Shown here piece by piece: positions 55,972 through 63,638 of a DNA stretch of 64,000 nucleotides (its first letter is position 1; each line of letters begins with the position of its first letter). Both the position numbers and the translations under genes were made by a program. Location of the stretch: positions 51,167-115,166 of the forward strand of contig CAKOLL010000005.1 of assembly GCA_934096295.1 (NCBI GenBank). Direction: 5' to 3'. The DNA is from an uncultured Bacilli bacterium. GTDB lineage: Bacteria > Bacillota_I > Bacilli_A > RF39 > UBA660. The notes under the pieces were generated by a model. The model was not told where the DNA came from and did no database searches. It saw only the letters and a list, made by a program, of their open reading frames with translations.

Positions 55972-57036
55972 ATGTTTAATAGATTAGATGCTATCGAAGA
56001 AAAATACAATGAATTAACAAAGGATTTGGCTAATCCTGAAATACTAAACGATTTTAATAAAGTAAAAGAATTATCTAAAGAACAAAGTGATTTAGAAGAA
56101 ACAGTTAAAACATATCAAAGTTATAAACAAGCAAAAAATAACTTAGAAGAAGCAAAAATGATGGAAAATGATCCAGAACTAAGAGAAATTGCTTTAGAAG
56201 AAATAGATAATTTAACTCGAGAAATTGACAGACTTTATCATGAGTTAGAGGTATTGCTAGTACCTAAAGATGAAAATGATGGAAAGAATGTTATCATGGA
56301 AATCAGAGGAGCAGCAGGTGGAGATGAAGCAAATATATTCGCCGGAGACTTATTTAGAATGTATTCTTATTATGCTGAGGCAAATGGATGGAAAATTGAG
56401 GTCATCCATGCTCTTGAAGGTACGAGTGGTGGATATTCTCAAATAGAATTCATGGTTAAAGGTTCAAATGTTTATAGTAAGTTAAAATATGAAAGTGGAT
56501 CACATAGAGTTCAAAGAGTTCCCGTAACTGAAACTCAAGGAAGAGTACATACATCAACATCAACAGTACTTGTTATGCCTGAGGTTGATAATGTTAATAT
56601 TGACATTAAAGAAAGTGATTTAAAGATAGATGTATATCACTCAAGTGGAGCAGGTGGACAATCAGTAAATACCGCCAATTCAGCAGTTCGTATTACCCAT
56701 GTTCCAACCGGAGCAGTAGTAACTTGCCAAACAGAAAGAAGCCAACTACGTAACAAAGAAAGAGCAATGCAACTTTTAAAAATTAAAATTAATGATGAAT
56801 TAATGCATAAACAAGAAAGTGCTATCGGTGCTGAAAGAAAAACAAAAATAGGTACCGGAGATCGTTCAGAAAAAATAAGAACATATAATTATCCACAAAA
56901 TCGTGTCACTGACCATAGAATCAATTTTTCAACTATGACTCTAGATCGCGTAATGGATGGAGAACTTGAACCAGTTATTGAAGCCTTAATAACTGAAGAT
57001 TTAAAATTAAAATTAGCTGGTATGTCTTTAGAATAG
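55972..57036 (+). CDS. prfA: Peptide chain release factor 1
   Basis: 354 residues. Stop-codon reading motif PVT (in HRVQRVPVTETQGR), catalytic GGQ in HSSGAGGQSVNTANSAVR. Recognises UAA and UAG. Its partner prmC, which methylates the GGQ glutamine, follows after an inserted TnpB element; normally they are adjacent. Confidence 0.97.
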   Translation: MFNRLDAIEEKYNELTKDLANPEILNDFNKVKELSKEQSDLEETVKTYQSYKQAKNNLEEAKMMENDPELREIALEEIDNLTREIDRLYHELEVLLVPKDENDGKNVIMEIRGAAGGDEANIFAGDLFRMYSYYAEANGWKIEVIHALEGTSGGYSQIEFMVKGSNVYSKLKYESGSHRVQRVPVTETQGRVHTSTSTVLVMPEVDNVNIDIKESDLKIDVYHSSGAGGQSVNTANSAVRITHVPTGAVVTCQTERSQLRNKERAMQLLKIKINDELMHKQESAIGAERKTKIGTGDRSEKIRTYNYPQNRVTDHRINFSTMTLDRVMDGELEPVIEALITEDLKLKLAGMSLE

Positions 57037-57094
57037 ACCCAGCTTACTTTTTTATATACTAGGAAAGTTATTCAATTTTTTGTAAATAAAAGCA

Positions 57095-57123
57095 TTGATA
57101 TATGGCCAAACGTATGATATAAT
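57095..57123 (+). promoter_or_regulatory. tnpB promoter spanning the insertion junction
   Basis: TTGATA (57095-57100), 17 bases, TATAAT (57118-57123). The first five bases TTGAT match the known target/TAM of several IS200/IS605 elements, so host target DNA seems to provide the -35 box. Confidence 0.65.
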
Positions 57124-57148
57124 CAGATTATCCAAGGGGGTTGGTCAT

Positions 57149-58291
57149 ATGAATACTTATAAAGCATATAAATTAAGAATTTATCCTACAGATTCACAAA
57201 GAGAATTAATCGAAAAGACTTTCGGAAGTACTAGGTATATTTATAATGATTTTCTTGCAGAAAGAAAAAGTAAATATGAAGAAAGTAAAACAAAGATAAG
57301 TGTATATGAACAATTAAAAGAATTAACAGACTTAAAAAAAGAAAAAGAATGGTTAAGAGAAATAGATTCATGTGCCCTACAAGCATGCGTTTATAATTTA
57401 GATGATGCATTCCAAAGGTTTTTTAAAGGAAATGGTTATCCAAGATTTAGAGTAAAAGGTGTACATGAAAGTTTTAGAACAAATAATACATTAAATACTT
57501 ACAAAAATAAGAAATATGAAAGTATAAGAATAGATTTTAATAAAAGAATAATAACTTTGCCAAAATTAAAAGAAGTAAAGTTTCGTGGATATAGAACAAC
57601 AAAAGAAATAATAGGTAAAATAAAATCAGCAACAATTAGTAAAGATGCTAACAAATACTTTGTAAGCGTCCTTGTTGAAGTGCCATTTATTAACATAACA
57701 TTAAAACCAACATCAATCGTGGGATTAGATCTAGGAATTAAAGATTTTATAGTAACATCAAATGGAGAAAAAATAAAAAATGAAGTAAAGATAAAAGAAA
57801 AAAGATTAAAAGGATTACAAAGATGGTTATCAAGATGTAAACCTGGAAGTAAGAATAGATATAAAGTAAAATTAAAAATACAAAGATTGTATTTAAAAAT
57901 TAGGAATGCCAGAAAACATATGATATATAAACTTGCAAATAAAATATTAAAAGATAATGACATCGTATCAATTGAAACGTTAGATGTTAAAAGTATGTAT
58001 CAAGTTCATAAAATAGCGAAACACTTAAAAAACTTACCAATCAGAGAATTCATACGAGTCTTAAAATATAAATCAAATTGGTTAGGTAAAAAAGTAATTG
58101 AGATAAATAAATATTATCCAAGTAGTCAAAGTTGTAATAGATGTGGATTTAAGAATGAAGAAGTAAAGAATTTAAGTATAAGAAAATGGACATGTCCAGA
58201 ATGTGGTTTGATACATGATAGAGATATAAATGCAAGTATAAATATAATGTTTGAAGGGTTGAAAATATATATGAAAGATTGTATAATATAA
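57149..58291 (+). CDS. tnpB: RNA-guided endonuclease TnpB
   Basis: 380 residues from the ATG at 57149, preceded by GGGGG. Intact RuvC-like active site: Asp in VGLDLGIKDF, Glu in VSIETLDVKSM, Asp in HDRDINASIN. Zinc finger CNRCG...CPECG between the last two. The N-terminal REC/wedge region (YKAYKLRIYPTDSQRELI) is complete. TnpB cuts DNA guided by an RNA from the element's right end next to a TAM, helping the element persist. Confidence 0.93.
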   Translation: MNTYKAYKLRIYPTDSQRELIEKTFGSTRYIYNDFLAERKSKYEESKTKISVYEQLKELTDLKKEKEWLREIDSCALQACVYNLDDAFQRFFKGNGYPRFRVKGVHESFRTNNTLNTYKNKKYESIRIDFNKRIITLPKLKEVKFRGYRTTKEIIGKIKSATISKDANKYFVSVLVEVPFINITLKPTSIVGLDLGIKDFIVTSNGEKIKNEVKIKEKRLKGLQRWLSRCKPGSKNRYKVKLKIQRLYLKIRNARKHMIYKLANKILKDNDIVSIETLDVKSMYQVHKIAKHLKNLPIREFIRVLKYKSNWLGKKVIEINKYYPSSQSCNRCGFKNEEVKNLSIRKWTCPECGLIHDRDINASINIMFEGLKIYMKDCII

Positions 58292-58299
58292 ATAAGAAC

Positions 58300-58435
58300 A
58301 AAAAAATAAAAAAACAAGTAGGGTGGCGACCATCCAAAATTGGTCTGTGGAGAAACCAAAGGTTTCAGTGAAGCAGAAAAGTGTTATCGTGAGGTAACAC
58401 AGATACTTGAATTTCGTTAGAAATTAAGTTTTGTT
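58300..58435 (+). ncRNA. Probable omega RNA (reRNA) scaffold at the right end of the TnpB element
   Basis: Gene-free stretch after tnpB with consecutive hairpins: GACCA/TGGTC (58329-58346), GAAACC/GGTTTC (58354-58368), GTGTTA/TAACAC (58381-58400) and the terminal AATTTC/GAAATT hairpin. This is where TnpB guide RNAs are encoded; the guide is read from flanking DNA, here the prmC start region. Confidence 0.7.
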
Positions 58436-58445
58436 CTGGAGGCGT

Positions 58446-59165
58446 ATGAAACCAGATTATATAAGTATTCCCGATTGGGAATTATTAACCCAAAAATATC
58501 CAGATACCAATAAGCTTTTAGAGATATTATCAACAGGTTATCCACCTCAATACTTAATTGGTAATGTGGAGTTTTACGGAAATGTTATAAATGTTGATGA
58601 AAGAGTTTTGATTCCAAGATTTGAAACTGAAACTCTCGTGGATAAAACAATCAATTATGCTAAAAAAATGTTTAATAAAAAAATAAGTATCATAGATTTA
58701 GGTACAGGAAGTGGATGTATAGCAATTTCTTTAAAGAAAAATTTAGATAGTTTTGTTACAGCATTAGATATTTCTAGCGATGCCCTAAAGGTAGCAGAAT
58801 CTAATGCAGTACTTAATAACACAGAAATAAACTTTATAAATAAAAGTATGACTGATTCTTTAAATAATAATTATGATATTATTATTTCTAATCCTCCGTA
58901 TATTCCATATGATGGGTATGTTCAAGATAAAGTAAAAAATAACGAACCAAACTTAGCTTTGTTTGCAAGTGATAATGGATTATATTTTTATAAAGAAATA
59001 TTTAATAAACATTTAAATAATTTAAATAGTCCGGGTCTACTAGCTTTAGAAATCGGAGATAATCAAAAAGAATTATTAGAAAAAATTGTAAAAAGTACGA
59101 ATTTAAAATATAGTTTTGAAAATGATTTACAAGGATTACCACGATATTTATTTATTTTCAAATAA
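58446..59165 (+). CDS. prmC: Release factor glutamine methyltransferase PrmC
   Basis: 239 residues from the ATG at 58446, with GGAGG just upstream. SAM-binding DLGTGSGCIAIS and catalytic NPPYIPY; substrate region RVLIPRFETE. It methylates the GGQ glutamine of release factors. The N-terminal helical domain is about 30 residues shorter than in E. coli; the well-placed ribosome site and absence of a missing piece upstream argue that this is a compact natural form. Confidence 0.93.
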   Translation: MKPDYISIPDWELLTQKYPDTNKLLEILSTGYPPQYLIGNVEFYGNVINVDERVLIPRFETETLVDKTINYAKKMFNKKISIIDLGTGSGCIAISLKKNLDSFVTALDISSDALKVAESNAVLNNTEINFINKSMTDSLNNNYDIIISNPPYIPYDGYVQDKVKNNEPNLALFASDNGLYFYKEIFNKHLNNLNSPGLLALEIGDNQKELLEKIVKSTNLKYSFENDLQGLPRYLFIFK

Positions 59166-59174
59166 AAAGCTGGC

Positions 59175-59203
59175 TTGCAATTTCAATTAAAACATGATAA
59201 TAT
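59175..59203 (+). promoter_or_regulatory. Candidate promoter downstream of prmC
   Basis: TTGCAA (59175-59180), 17 bases, TAATAT (59198-59203); a small unassigned transcript ending at about 59330 could start from it. Confidence 0.45.
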
Positions 59204-59289
59204 AGGTATATATGAAAGGAAATTTCATATAATAAAAAAAGAAACATTTGATTTTAGAATGTCGGATGCTTACTTTTTGTTAATGGTTA

Positions 59290-59330
59290 TGTTTACTTGA
59301 ACATTGATAATGACAAGTAAACATTTTTTT
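59290..59330 (+). terminator. Strong terminator upstream of spoIIR
   Basis: TGTTTACTTG (59290-59299) pairs with CAAGTAAACA (59314-59323) perfectly, followed by T7. Confidence 0.9.
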
Positions 59331-59384
59331 AATATAATGAATAAACATTTTCATTTATCCCCATTACTATTTTAGGTGAACAAT

Positions 59385-59888
59385 ATGAAAAAAGTAATAA
59401 TAAGTTTATTTATAGTAACTATAATTGTGTTACTAAACAAAAATGATACTAAAGTATTAATACCAGATAATGCTATAAGATTTAGAATTATAGCTAATAG
59501 TAATTCCATCGAAGATCAAAAAGAAAAAATAGAAATTAGAAATGAACTAGAACCAATCATTGCAGATATATTAACAAATTCCAATTCTAAAGAAGAAACT
59601 AAAAATGAAATAGACTTAAATATAAATAAAATAAATAATGTTATTAATAAATATAATTCTAATTATAATATAAATTATGGTATTAATTATTTTCCAGAGA
59701 AAAATTATAAAGGTGTTACATACAAAGAAGGAAATTATGAATCATTAGTGGTAACCCTTGGTGACGGTCTTGGTGATAACTGGTGGTGTGTATTATTTCC
59801 TCCCTTATGTTTACTTGAGGCAAATGAAAGTGACTTTGATGATATAACTTATACCTCATACTTACAAGAATTAATAAATAAGTACTAG
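59385..59888 (+). CDS. spoIIR: Stage II sporulation protein R (SpoIIR)
   Basis: 167 residues from the ATG at 59385 with AGGTG. N-terminal signal/anchor (about 3-17), then the family blocks IPDNAIRFRIIANSNS and GDNWWCVLFPPLC. SpoIIR is made in the forespore and triggers SpoIIGA to process pro-sigma-E in the mother cell. The prfA-prmC-spoIIR order follows Bacillus. Shorter than B. subtilis SpoIIR (224 residues) but with the conserved core intact. Confidence 0.93.
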   Translation: MKKVIISLFIVTIIVLLNKNDTKVLIPDNAIRFRIIANSNSIEDQKEKIEIRNELEPIIADILTNSNSKEETKNEIDLNINKINNVINKYNSNYNINYGINYFPEKNYKGVTYKEGNYESLVVTLGDGLGDNWWCVLFPPLCLLEANESDFDDITYTSYLQELINKY

Positions 59889-59911
59889 CATATATTTAAT
59901 TGGTGATAAAA

Positions 59912-60445
59912 ATGCAAGAATTAGTATCCATCTTTTTAATCGGAGTATCCTTATCCATGGATACTTTTTCTTTATCATTAAGTATGGGTGCTTTAATAAA
60001 AAATAATAAATTTTTAACAATATTTCCTTTTGTAGTAGCATTATTTCATTTTATAATGCCATTGATTGGAAATAAAATAGGCATTACTATCATGAGTTAT
60101 TTTAATATAGCAAGTAACATTGTATTAGGATTAATACTTATAATACTCGGAGTAAACTTAGCTATTCAATATTTTAAAAAAGAAGAAATAAATATTAATA
60201 TTAGTTTAATAAGTTTAATATTATTAGCTTTTAGTGTAAGTATTGATTCATTTACCATCGGATTAGGAATTAGTGAAATAACTAACAAATTTATATTAGC
60301 AAGTTTTATTTTTGCAGTGTGTAGTTTTTCATTTACGTCTATGGGCCTTTTAATTGGTAAGTATTCTAACAAATTTATAGGTAAATACGCAAGTATTTTA
60401 GGAATAATATTACTTATATTACTAGGTTTATATCATATTCTTTAA
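59912..60445 (+). CDS. MntP/YtaF-type membrane protein (putative manganese efflux or sporulation membrane protein)
   Basis: 177 residues, six hydrophobic segments, with the paired acidic motifs SMDTFSLSLSMG and SIDSFTIGLG that mark the MntP/YtaF fold. MntP exports Mn2+; YtaF paralogues are sporulation-linked. In B. subtilis mntP (ywlD) lies in the same prfA-spoIIR cluster. GGTGAT before the ATG at 59912. No metal riboswitch is visible. Confidence 0.8.
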   Translation: MQELVSIFLIGVSLSMDTFSLSLSMGALIKNNKFLTIFPFVVALFHFIMPLIGNKIGITIMSYFNIASNIVLGLILIILGVNLAIQYFKKEEININISLISLILLAFSVSIDSFTIGLGISEITNKFILASFIFAVCSFSFTSMGLLIGKYSNKFIGKYASILGIILLILLGLYHIL

Positions 60446-60538
60446 AATACATTTAACATAGTTTTAAGTTTTTTCTTTATTATGAATTGACTTTTAAAGA
60501 TTGTATAGATAAAATATAAATAAGAAAGAAGGATTTTA

Positions 60539-60934
60539 ATGGATATCTTATTTTATATTGTACCAATATTTATTGGATTAGTTTTTGTTTTCGTGATTGC
60601 TTTAATGGTAAGCCCAAAGTTAAGAGGAAAATTGATGAGTAAGCAAATAAAAGCTGCAAAACATATGATGGACTATAGTAAAGAGGATTTAAAAGATTTA
60701 TTATCAACATCTGCAGATATAGGTATTAATGCTGAAAAAGAAATATTAGATAATAACGAAGAAACAATGAGGGATAATGTTACAAGAAAGGCAAATATAA
60801 ATAAAAAAGGAATTGAAATAACAGCAAATGCTATAAAAGAAGGATTAACAGGAAATAAATTTTATTGTAAGCATTGTGGCAAATTAATAGATGAAGATTC
60901 AAAATTTTGCAAGTCATGTGGAAAAGAACAATAA
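60539..60934 (+). CDS. Membrane-anchored zinc-ribbon protein
   Basis: 131 residues. N-terminal membrane segment (about 4-25), a helical charged middle, and a C-terminal zinc ribbon CKHCGKLIDEDSKFCKSCGK. Tail-end ribbons of this kind are common in Bacillota membrane proteins of unknown role. AAAGAAGGA ribosome site. Stands alone before murA. Confidence 0.75.
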   Translation: MDILFYIVPIFIGLVFVFVIALMVSPKLRGKLMSKQIKAAKHMMDYSKEDLKDLLSTSADIGINAEKEILDNNEETMRDNVTRKANINKKGIEITANAIKEGLTGNKFYCKHCGKLIDEDSKFCKSCGKEQ

Positions 60935-60979
60935 TATTTCTTTTTTACATGCCATAAATATTATTAAGAGGTGATTATT

Positions 60980-62233
60980 TTGAAAAGAATAATAATTGAA
61001 GGTAATAAACCTTTAAGTGGAAAGATTAAAATCGGGGGAGCAAAAAATAGTGTAGTTGCATTAATACCCGCTGCTATTATGGCAAATGGAAATGTTCATA
61101 TAACAAATGTCCCAAATATATCTGATAGAGATGCATTAATAGAAATATTAAAATTATTAAATGTAAAAGTTATTAACAATAAAGATACAATGGATATTGA
61201 TGCTAGTAATATGGAAAATGTAGTCATACCAGAGAATTTAAGTAATAAATTACGAGCATCATATTATTTCATGGGGGCTTTACTTGCAAGATTTAAGCAT
61301 GTTGAAATGTATTTCCCTGGAGGATGTAATATCGGATCAAGACCAATTGACTTGCACTTAAAAGGATTTGAATCTCTTGGTGCTACCATCACAAAAGAAG
61401 ATACAAAATACATTATTGATGCTAAAGAATTACATGGTGCAAATATATTTTTAGATTTTGCATCTGTCGGAGCTACAATTAATTTAATGATTGCTGCAAC
61501 TCTAGCAAGTGGAACGACCAAAATTAATAACGCTGCCAGAGAAGCCGAAATAGTTAACATTGCAGAACTATTAAATAACATGGGAGCCAAAATAACTGGG
61601 GCAGGTACTGAAGAAATAACTATCGAAGGTGTAAAAAACTTACATAGTGCAGAAATAAAAGTTATTCCTGATAGAATAGAAGCTGGAACATACATTATAA
61701 TGGGAGCTTTATTAGGAAATAATCTTGAAATTGATGGTATGGTTCCAGAACATAACATAGTGCTTTTAAATAAGCTTCAAGAAATGGGCGTAGACTTTAA
61801 ACTTAACAATCATAAAATGATTTTAAACAGAAGCGCAAATTTAAAACCTACGAATGTAAGAACTGTTGTTTATCCAGGGTTTCCAACTGATTTAGGTCAA
61901 CCTATGTCTGTTTTATTAACACAAGCAAATGGCATATCATTATTTGAAGAAACAATCTGGGAAAATAGAATGGGCCATGTAAAATATTTAAATATGATGG
62001 GAGCTAATATTGAAGCTGAAAGACAACATGCAAAAATAACTGGACCAACAAAACTTCATGGAAAAGAAATAACTGCAACAGATCTTCGTGCCGGAGCTGC
62101 ATTAGTAACAGCTGGCTTAATAGCAGATGGCACAACTATAATAAATGATGCTGAGCATATTCTGAGAGGTTATGAACGAATTATTAACAAATTATCTCAT
62201 GTTGGTGCTATTATTAAAATTGAAGAAATATAA
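60980..62233 (+). CDS. murA: UDP-N-acetylglucosamine 1-carboxyvinyltransferase MurA
   Basis: 417 residues from the TTG at 60980, with AGAGGTG 6 bases upstream; a GTG at 60971 overlaps that site. Motifs: GGAKNSVVALIPAA, catalytic Cys in PGGCNIGSRPIDLHLKG (fosfomycin target, so sensitive type), DLRAGAALV near the C-terminus. First committed step of peptidoglycan synthesis. Confidence 0.96.
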   Translation: MKRIIIEGNKPLSGKIKIGGAKNSVVALIPAAIMANGNVHITNVPNISDRDALIEILKLLNVKVINNKDTMDIDASNMENVVIPENLSNKLRASYYFMGALLARFKHVEMYFPGGCNIGSRPIDLHLKGFESLGATITKEDTKYIIDAKELHGANIFLDFASVGATINLMIAATLASGTTKINNAAREAEIVNIAELLNNMGAKITGAGTEEITIEGVKNLHSAEIKVIPDRIEAGTYIIMGALLGNNLEIDGMVPEHNIVLLNKLQEMGVDFKLNNHKMILNRSANLKPTNVRTVVYPGFPTDLGQPMSVLLTQANGISLFEETIWENRMGHVKYLNMMGANIEAERQHAKITGPTKLHGKEITATDLRAGAALVTAGLIADGTTIINDAEHILRGYERIINKLSHVGAIIKIEEI

Positions 62234-62271
62234 TGTAAAGAGAAATCTTTACATTTTTTATGGGGGTATTT

Positions 62272-62961
62272 ATGAAAAGAAGGTATAAGCTATTATTAAT
62301 AATTTTAATCGGAGCTATTTTAACTTTTATAATAAATAGTTTACGTATAACTACAAAAACAAATTTTGTAGCACTCGGAGATGGAGTAAGTATTGGAATG
62401 ACTCCCTATAATGTCGCAGGTAAAAGTTTCAATGATTATTTTAAAGAAAAATTAGAACTTAAAAATGATTTAGCATCTTATAATTATGATTTTTCATATC
62501 AATATTTAACAATTAATGATTTAAATGACATTCTAGACAACAATAACTTAGGTAAAAGAACTAAAACTCCGATAAAACAAATTATAGCTAAAGCTAACAT
62601 AATTACAATAGCTATAGGTATGGATGAATTTGCTTATATTTCTCCTTCAGATGATATATCTAATGAAATGATAGATAAGTATATAAAAGATATTGACAAT
62701 TTACTTTTTAAAATTAGAGAGTTTTATAAAAAAGATATAATCCTAATTGGATTATATCCTACTGAGAAGTTATTAAAAAAAGATGCTATAGAAATAAATA
62801 CAAAGTTAAAAACAATATGTGGTAAATATAATGCTAACTTTATAGATATTTTAGCTATATCATTAAATGAAAAATATTACTTACAAAAAGATAGTTTTTA
62901 TTTAAACTATTTAGCACATCAAGAAATATCTAAAATAATATATGCTATTTATAAAAGATAA
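62272..62961 (+). CDS. Membrane-anchored SGNH-hydrolase-like protein with altered catalytic residues
   Basis: 229 residues from the ATG at 62272 (GGGGG upstream). One N-terminal membrane segment (5-25). SGNH blocks are recognisable, but the expected residues are replaced: block I ALGDGVSIG has Gly for the nucleophile Ser, block III IAIGMDEF has Asp for Asn, and block V DSFYLNYLAH has Tyr for His. It may bind rather than cleave its substrate, or my block alignment may be off. No other function visible. Confidence 0.65.
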   Translation: MKRRYKLLLIILIGAILTFIINSLRITTKTNFVALGDGVSIGMTPYNVAGKSFNDYFKEKLELKNDLASYNYDFSYQYLTINDLNDILDNNNLGKRTKTPIKQIIAKANIITIAIGMDEFAYISPSDDISNEMIDKYIKDIDNLLFKIREFYKKDIILIGLYPTEKLLKKDAIEINTKLKTICGKYNANFIDILAISLNEKYYLQKDSFYLNYLAHQEISKIIYAIYKR

Positions 62962-63201
62962 CTATTTATCAATCATCTGATCAGTTTTCGGAGTACTTTC
63001 AATAGTTATTTCAAAGTGATAATGTTTAGCAATTTTAACTAAAGTTTCAAAGGTGTAATTTACAGTGCCATATTCATAATTTTGGATACTTCTTCTATTT
63101 AAATTGCAATCATCAGCAAATTCAAATTGAGTTCGATCAACATACTCTCTCATTATCTTGATTATCTCATTTGTTGAATAATCACTTACCTTAATTCTCA
63201 T
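62962..63201 (-). CDS. XRE-family transcriptional regulator
   Basis: 79 residues, Cro/C1-like helix-turn-helix (RTQFEFADDCNLNRRSIQNYE) in the middle. Stop codon abuts that of the SGNH-like gene. AAGGTGAG before the start. Upstream it shows short inverted repeats (ACGCT/AGCGT at 63203-63223, TGCGA/TCGCA at 63255-63272), possibly operators. Confidence 0.8.
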   Translation of the reverse strand: MRIKVSDYSTNEIIKIMREYVDRTQFEFADDCNLNRRSIQNYEYGTVNYTFETLVKIAKHYHFEITIESTPKTDQMIDK

Positions 63202-63289
63202 TACACGCTCACCTTGTCAAGCGTATCATAATATCGTTAATATCTAAAATATAATGCGAAAGATATATCGCACAATGTAGTTATAAAAA

Positions 63290-63333
63290 AAGACACTAAT
63301 TATTTTGAGTTTGGGCTTCCTTATTAGTGTCTT
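63290..63333 (-). terminator. Terminator of the ribbon-helix-helix gene
   Basis: AAGACACTAAT (63290-63300) pairs perfectly with ATTAGTGTCTT (63323-63333); T-run on the minus strand. The stem includes the last codons. Confidence 0.85.
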
Positions 63334-63502
63334 CTTCCATATTCTGAAGAGCATAATCGATGCACTCATTTACTAATCTATTAAATGTTATATTATTATC
63401 AACTGCCAATTGTTCCAATCTGTTGGCGGTATTTCGTCTTATCCTAATAGTTTTAGTAATAGTATTTTCCTCTTCAATATTGGGTATAATAAATTTATGC
63501 AT
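63296..63502 (-). CDS. Small ribbon-helix-helix-type DNA-binding protein
   Basis: 68 residues from the ATG at 63502 (AGAGG upstream). The core TKTIRIRRNTANRLEQLAVDNNITFNRLVNECIDYAL fits a ribbon-helix-helix (MetJ/Arc-type) fold: a short beta strand with alternating Ile/Arg, then two helices. Divergent from the secreted-protein gene at 63639, so it may regulate it (inference). Confidence 0.75.
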   Translation of the reverse strand: MHKFIIPNIEEENTITKTIRIRRNTANRLEQLAVDNNITFNRLVNECIDYALQNMEEDTNKEAQTQNN

Positions 63503-63568
63503 TGCATTTAAACCTCTCAATGTAATAATAGCAAACAAATTTGTATTATAAAAGTGACACAATAATGA

Positions 63569-63596
63569 TTACAATTTGTGTTTTTTGTGATATAAT
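63569..63596 (+). promoter_or_regulatory. Promoter of the second secreted-protein gene
   Basis: TTACAA (63569-63574), 16 bases, TATAAT (63591-63596). An inverted repeat ACACAA (63557-63562)/TTGTGT (63576-63581) surrounds the -35 box and may be an operator. Confidence 0.55.
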
Positions 63597-63638
63597 TAAA
63601 AAAATAGTATATAGAATTTTTAAAAGGTGGTAGAAAAT

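Larger units (their letters stand above)
57100..58437 (+). mobile_element. IS200/IS605-type element carrying only tnpB (no tnpA)
   Basis: The left end is placed just after TTGAT (57095-57099). The right end is placed after the subterminal hairpin ACTTGAATTTC/GAAATTAAGT at about 58404-58430; its exact last base is uncertain by about 10 bases. No TnpA transposase is present, so movement would need one in trans. It sits between prfA and prmC without breaking either. Confidence 0.75.

Noticed and set aside
58446..59165. prmC as a gene truncated by the TnpB insertion
   Set aside because: An ATG with GGAGG precedes a plausible compact N-terminus, and no missing 5' part lies on the other side of the element.
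59259..59300. Tiny frame MSDAYFLLMVMFT resembling the start of holin-like type I toxins
   Set aside because: It stops after 13 residues, has no ribosome site, and reading through its TGA would need a recoded code that this genome does not use.
59889..59911. A manganese (yybP-ykoY) riboswitch before the MntP-like gene
   Set aside because: Only 23 bases separate it from spoIIR and no riboswitch core is visible there or upstream of spoIIR.
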